Source of the DNA: a bacterium
Lineage (GTDB): Bacteria; Vulcanimicrobiota; Xenobia; Xenobiales; Xenobiaceae
Length of the DNA stretch: 7,310 nt
Direction: 5' to 3'
NCBI GenBank assembly: GCA_017444165.1
Contig: JAFSXH010000239.1
Span: forward strand, 1-7,310
Shown here: positions 7,001 to 7,310 of the stretch, piece after piece
Numbering within the stretch: the stretch's first letter is position 1
Layout of the letters: every line of letters starts with the position of its first letter
Notes under the pieces: generated by a model
What the model was told of the DNA's origin: nothing
The model's database searches: none
What the model saw: only the letters and a program-made list of their open reading frames with translations
Position numbers and translations under genes: made by a program

Positions 7001-7310
7001 GCCTGACATTGCGCCTCTGGTGCAGGATAGCTTTCAAGAATGCCACCATCTGAGAGAGAGGAGGGACTTTCAGATTAGCATCATTGGTATCTTGATTGAT
7101 CTCTGCAAAGCCAGTAAACTGGGCCTTGCCGACCGTCTCAATATTGTAAGAAACCTTATTTATTCCGAAGAGAGCTTCAATTTCTAAACCGTGACGATCA
7201 TTGGGGAATTTGCGCCTTACGCTCTTTTGCACAGTAAAAGAATCGGTAAAATTAACCGATTCAGACTCAGACAAAAAGTATATAGTGAAATTTCTCCCAA
7301 ACTTGACAAC
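4065..7310 (-). CDS. Large protein with duplicated, degenerate C39-peptidase-like domain (5' end open at window edge)
   Basis: The stop is at 4065-4067. The frame stays open to base 7310 on the minus strand. The only start codon near the edge is TTG 7274, without a well-placed ribosome-binding site, so the gene may begin outside the window. From TTG it is 1069 aa. Residues 139-156 and 267-284 share GRRIN.N.LA..C...DI (11 of 18 identical). Both are followed by an acidic/basic linker and KCSN...AVVKAF (177-189) or NCSG...LVAVGRAFG (300-316), showing a tandem domain duplication of about 128 residues. The second copy continues with GAIIRC (346-351), RYFFV (360-364) and EFSGYLIIEL (379-388). These resemble the strands of a C39-like papain-type fold, but no convincing catalytic Cys-Gly or His pair is visible. 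The segment at 404-426 (LQRKIPVFASFI...RWSVVDY) may begin a further related half. Residues about 570-780 are mostly helical and could be a HEAT-like solenoid. The C-terminal part is unrecognised. A structural or binding role is inferred; catalytic activity is not supported. Confidence 0.88.
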   Translation of the reverse strand, partial: VVKFGRNFTIYFLSESESVNFTDSFTVQKSVRRKFPNDRHGLEIEALFGINKVSYNIETVGKAQFTGFAEINQDTNDANLKVPPLSQMVAFLKAILHQRRNVRRSLNGLSRHCDQPEVNEVIKYIGKNFTSDESFLSQSVLFLREALSHSGRRINLNSLAAMCILVDIFLGKITIPILQESLKNKYIVKCSNDACAVVKAFIEGQEPSYESENIKNGWNFLKSTVSGRTFNTILQDFAEDSGNVRTLNLVKKIIDVIPEENIHSLSPGKVLGELLAQYGRRINENTLASLCVFADIEANVIRESYINPFAKNCSGSMYSLVAVGRAFGVDLLCFNISAYNDEEALNGLNLLLKLNDKGAIIRCHSKDKEEDRYFFVKDEESVRAILEEGFEFSGYLIIELPYVGHVNSEDLSLLLQRKIPVFASFIAEDGSRRWSVVDYKFVSSDPSSIVGSYGFIDGSKAYRFDHKVLGRLVKGKAESLLNKTNIITVYKNDKGERKYRYISRVNNVGIIDSLDSDYTFAEETLEFPKLDNVSVCISEESGENLSGVTGVDAPEAVRLNGCLEGVKAVVQEKVVRLSLKDNPEILQELRKVLQDTNFRNSLIEVFESEALSKLVSIIGKEEQNLRGSIGITEDVAKALTMPSLRNIAAMMILYAICMDKGNSLYDYRIVWAPEVLRSLIQESLFMVVRSDGYEARILACKLLSDVMFTTTSETYEAGIYVLGNLLNDATVGEAISSSMARLTLSSALSFEPFIEAGNWERMDVLNEAEREAASILVKKISSWLDTPIQEKKERLQAVPAMANLRAELPKIKVLSQYISKLNSCLNNESSQDASYRYVVIDSGMDMDYRKRLLAAWGAFFKAKNLPISSKDYGSHILGEFWNYLYDYEKEKKVNVVLRNAEVFETATWYKIDPGIEPLFLKLASMIAPPAHEGLRRNAVPLLLRCSGKQKTGDDVDLGTCKIFSVDHNGWVPFMSTRFAIPLHLSAENRMLYDSLGDIYNVVMGRQNSEGEISDEVYPAGMVRAGEEQSAEADRIASYNLDDLTDLLVDSFRLSSYMRPRVLDILLSAKSVSNFSMPDYID

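Overview
This is a bacterial window with moderate to slightly low GC by eye. It holds two genes cut by the window edges, two complete reading frames, and one decayed, gene-poor stretch. No rRNA, tRNA, CRISPR array or intact insertion sequence is visible. The gene families suggest an anaerobic, environmental or gut-associated bacterium. AAA-ATPase-like/PD-(D/E)XK proteins and flavodoxin-family FMN reductases with this C-terminus are common in such organisms. The large minus-strand protein has a repeated domain that reminds me, from memory only, of C39-peptidase-like domains in very large proteins of Omnitrophota and related PVC-type lineages. I would not assign a phylum from this alone.

Layout. 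(1) Positions 3-1511 (+) encode the C-terminal three quarters or so of an AAA-ATPase-like protein with a C-terminal PD-(D/E)XK nuclease domain. The reading frame enters from the left edge, so the Walker A part lies outside. (2) Positions 1492-1926 (+) overlap it by 20 bp and encode a flavodoxin-family FMN reductase that has lost two internal blocks in frame. It is probably non-functional, although both its ends are well conserved. (3) Positions 1927-2409 contain no intact gene. They hold a degenerate 35-bp-period repeat, a 64-bp relic matching the 3' end of a second copy of the nuclease gene (with a one-base insertion in an A-tract), and a possible promoter. (4) Positions 2410-4059 (+) encode a membrane-anchored protein of unknown function carrying a short pseudopilin-like, cysteine-containing segment. 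(5) Positions 4065-7310 (-) encode a protein of at least 1069 residues, convergent with gene 4 and only 5 bp away. Its frame stays open to the right edge. It contains a duplicated domain with a GRRIN...LA..C...DI signature, and its second copy resembles a degenerate papain-like C39 fold.

How the parts relate. The left third looks like an accessory, decaying region: a multi-copy nuclease family, a gutted reductase and a nuclease tail remnant. The right two thirds carry two long lineage-specific genes in convergent orientation. The 8-bp inverted repeat around their stop codons could act as a shared structure at the transcript ends. I see no evidence for a defence island or a multi-gene system with a readable joint function. 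The most interesting items are the duplicated domain in the large protein, the double in-frame deletion in the reductase, and the relic of a second nuclease copy.
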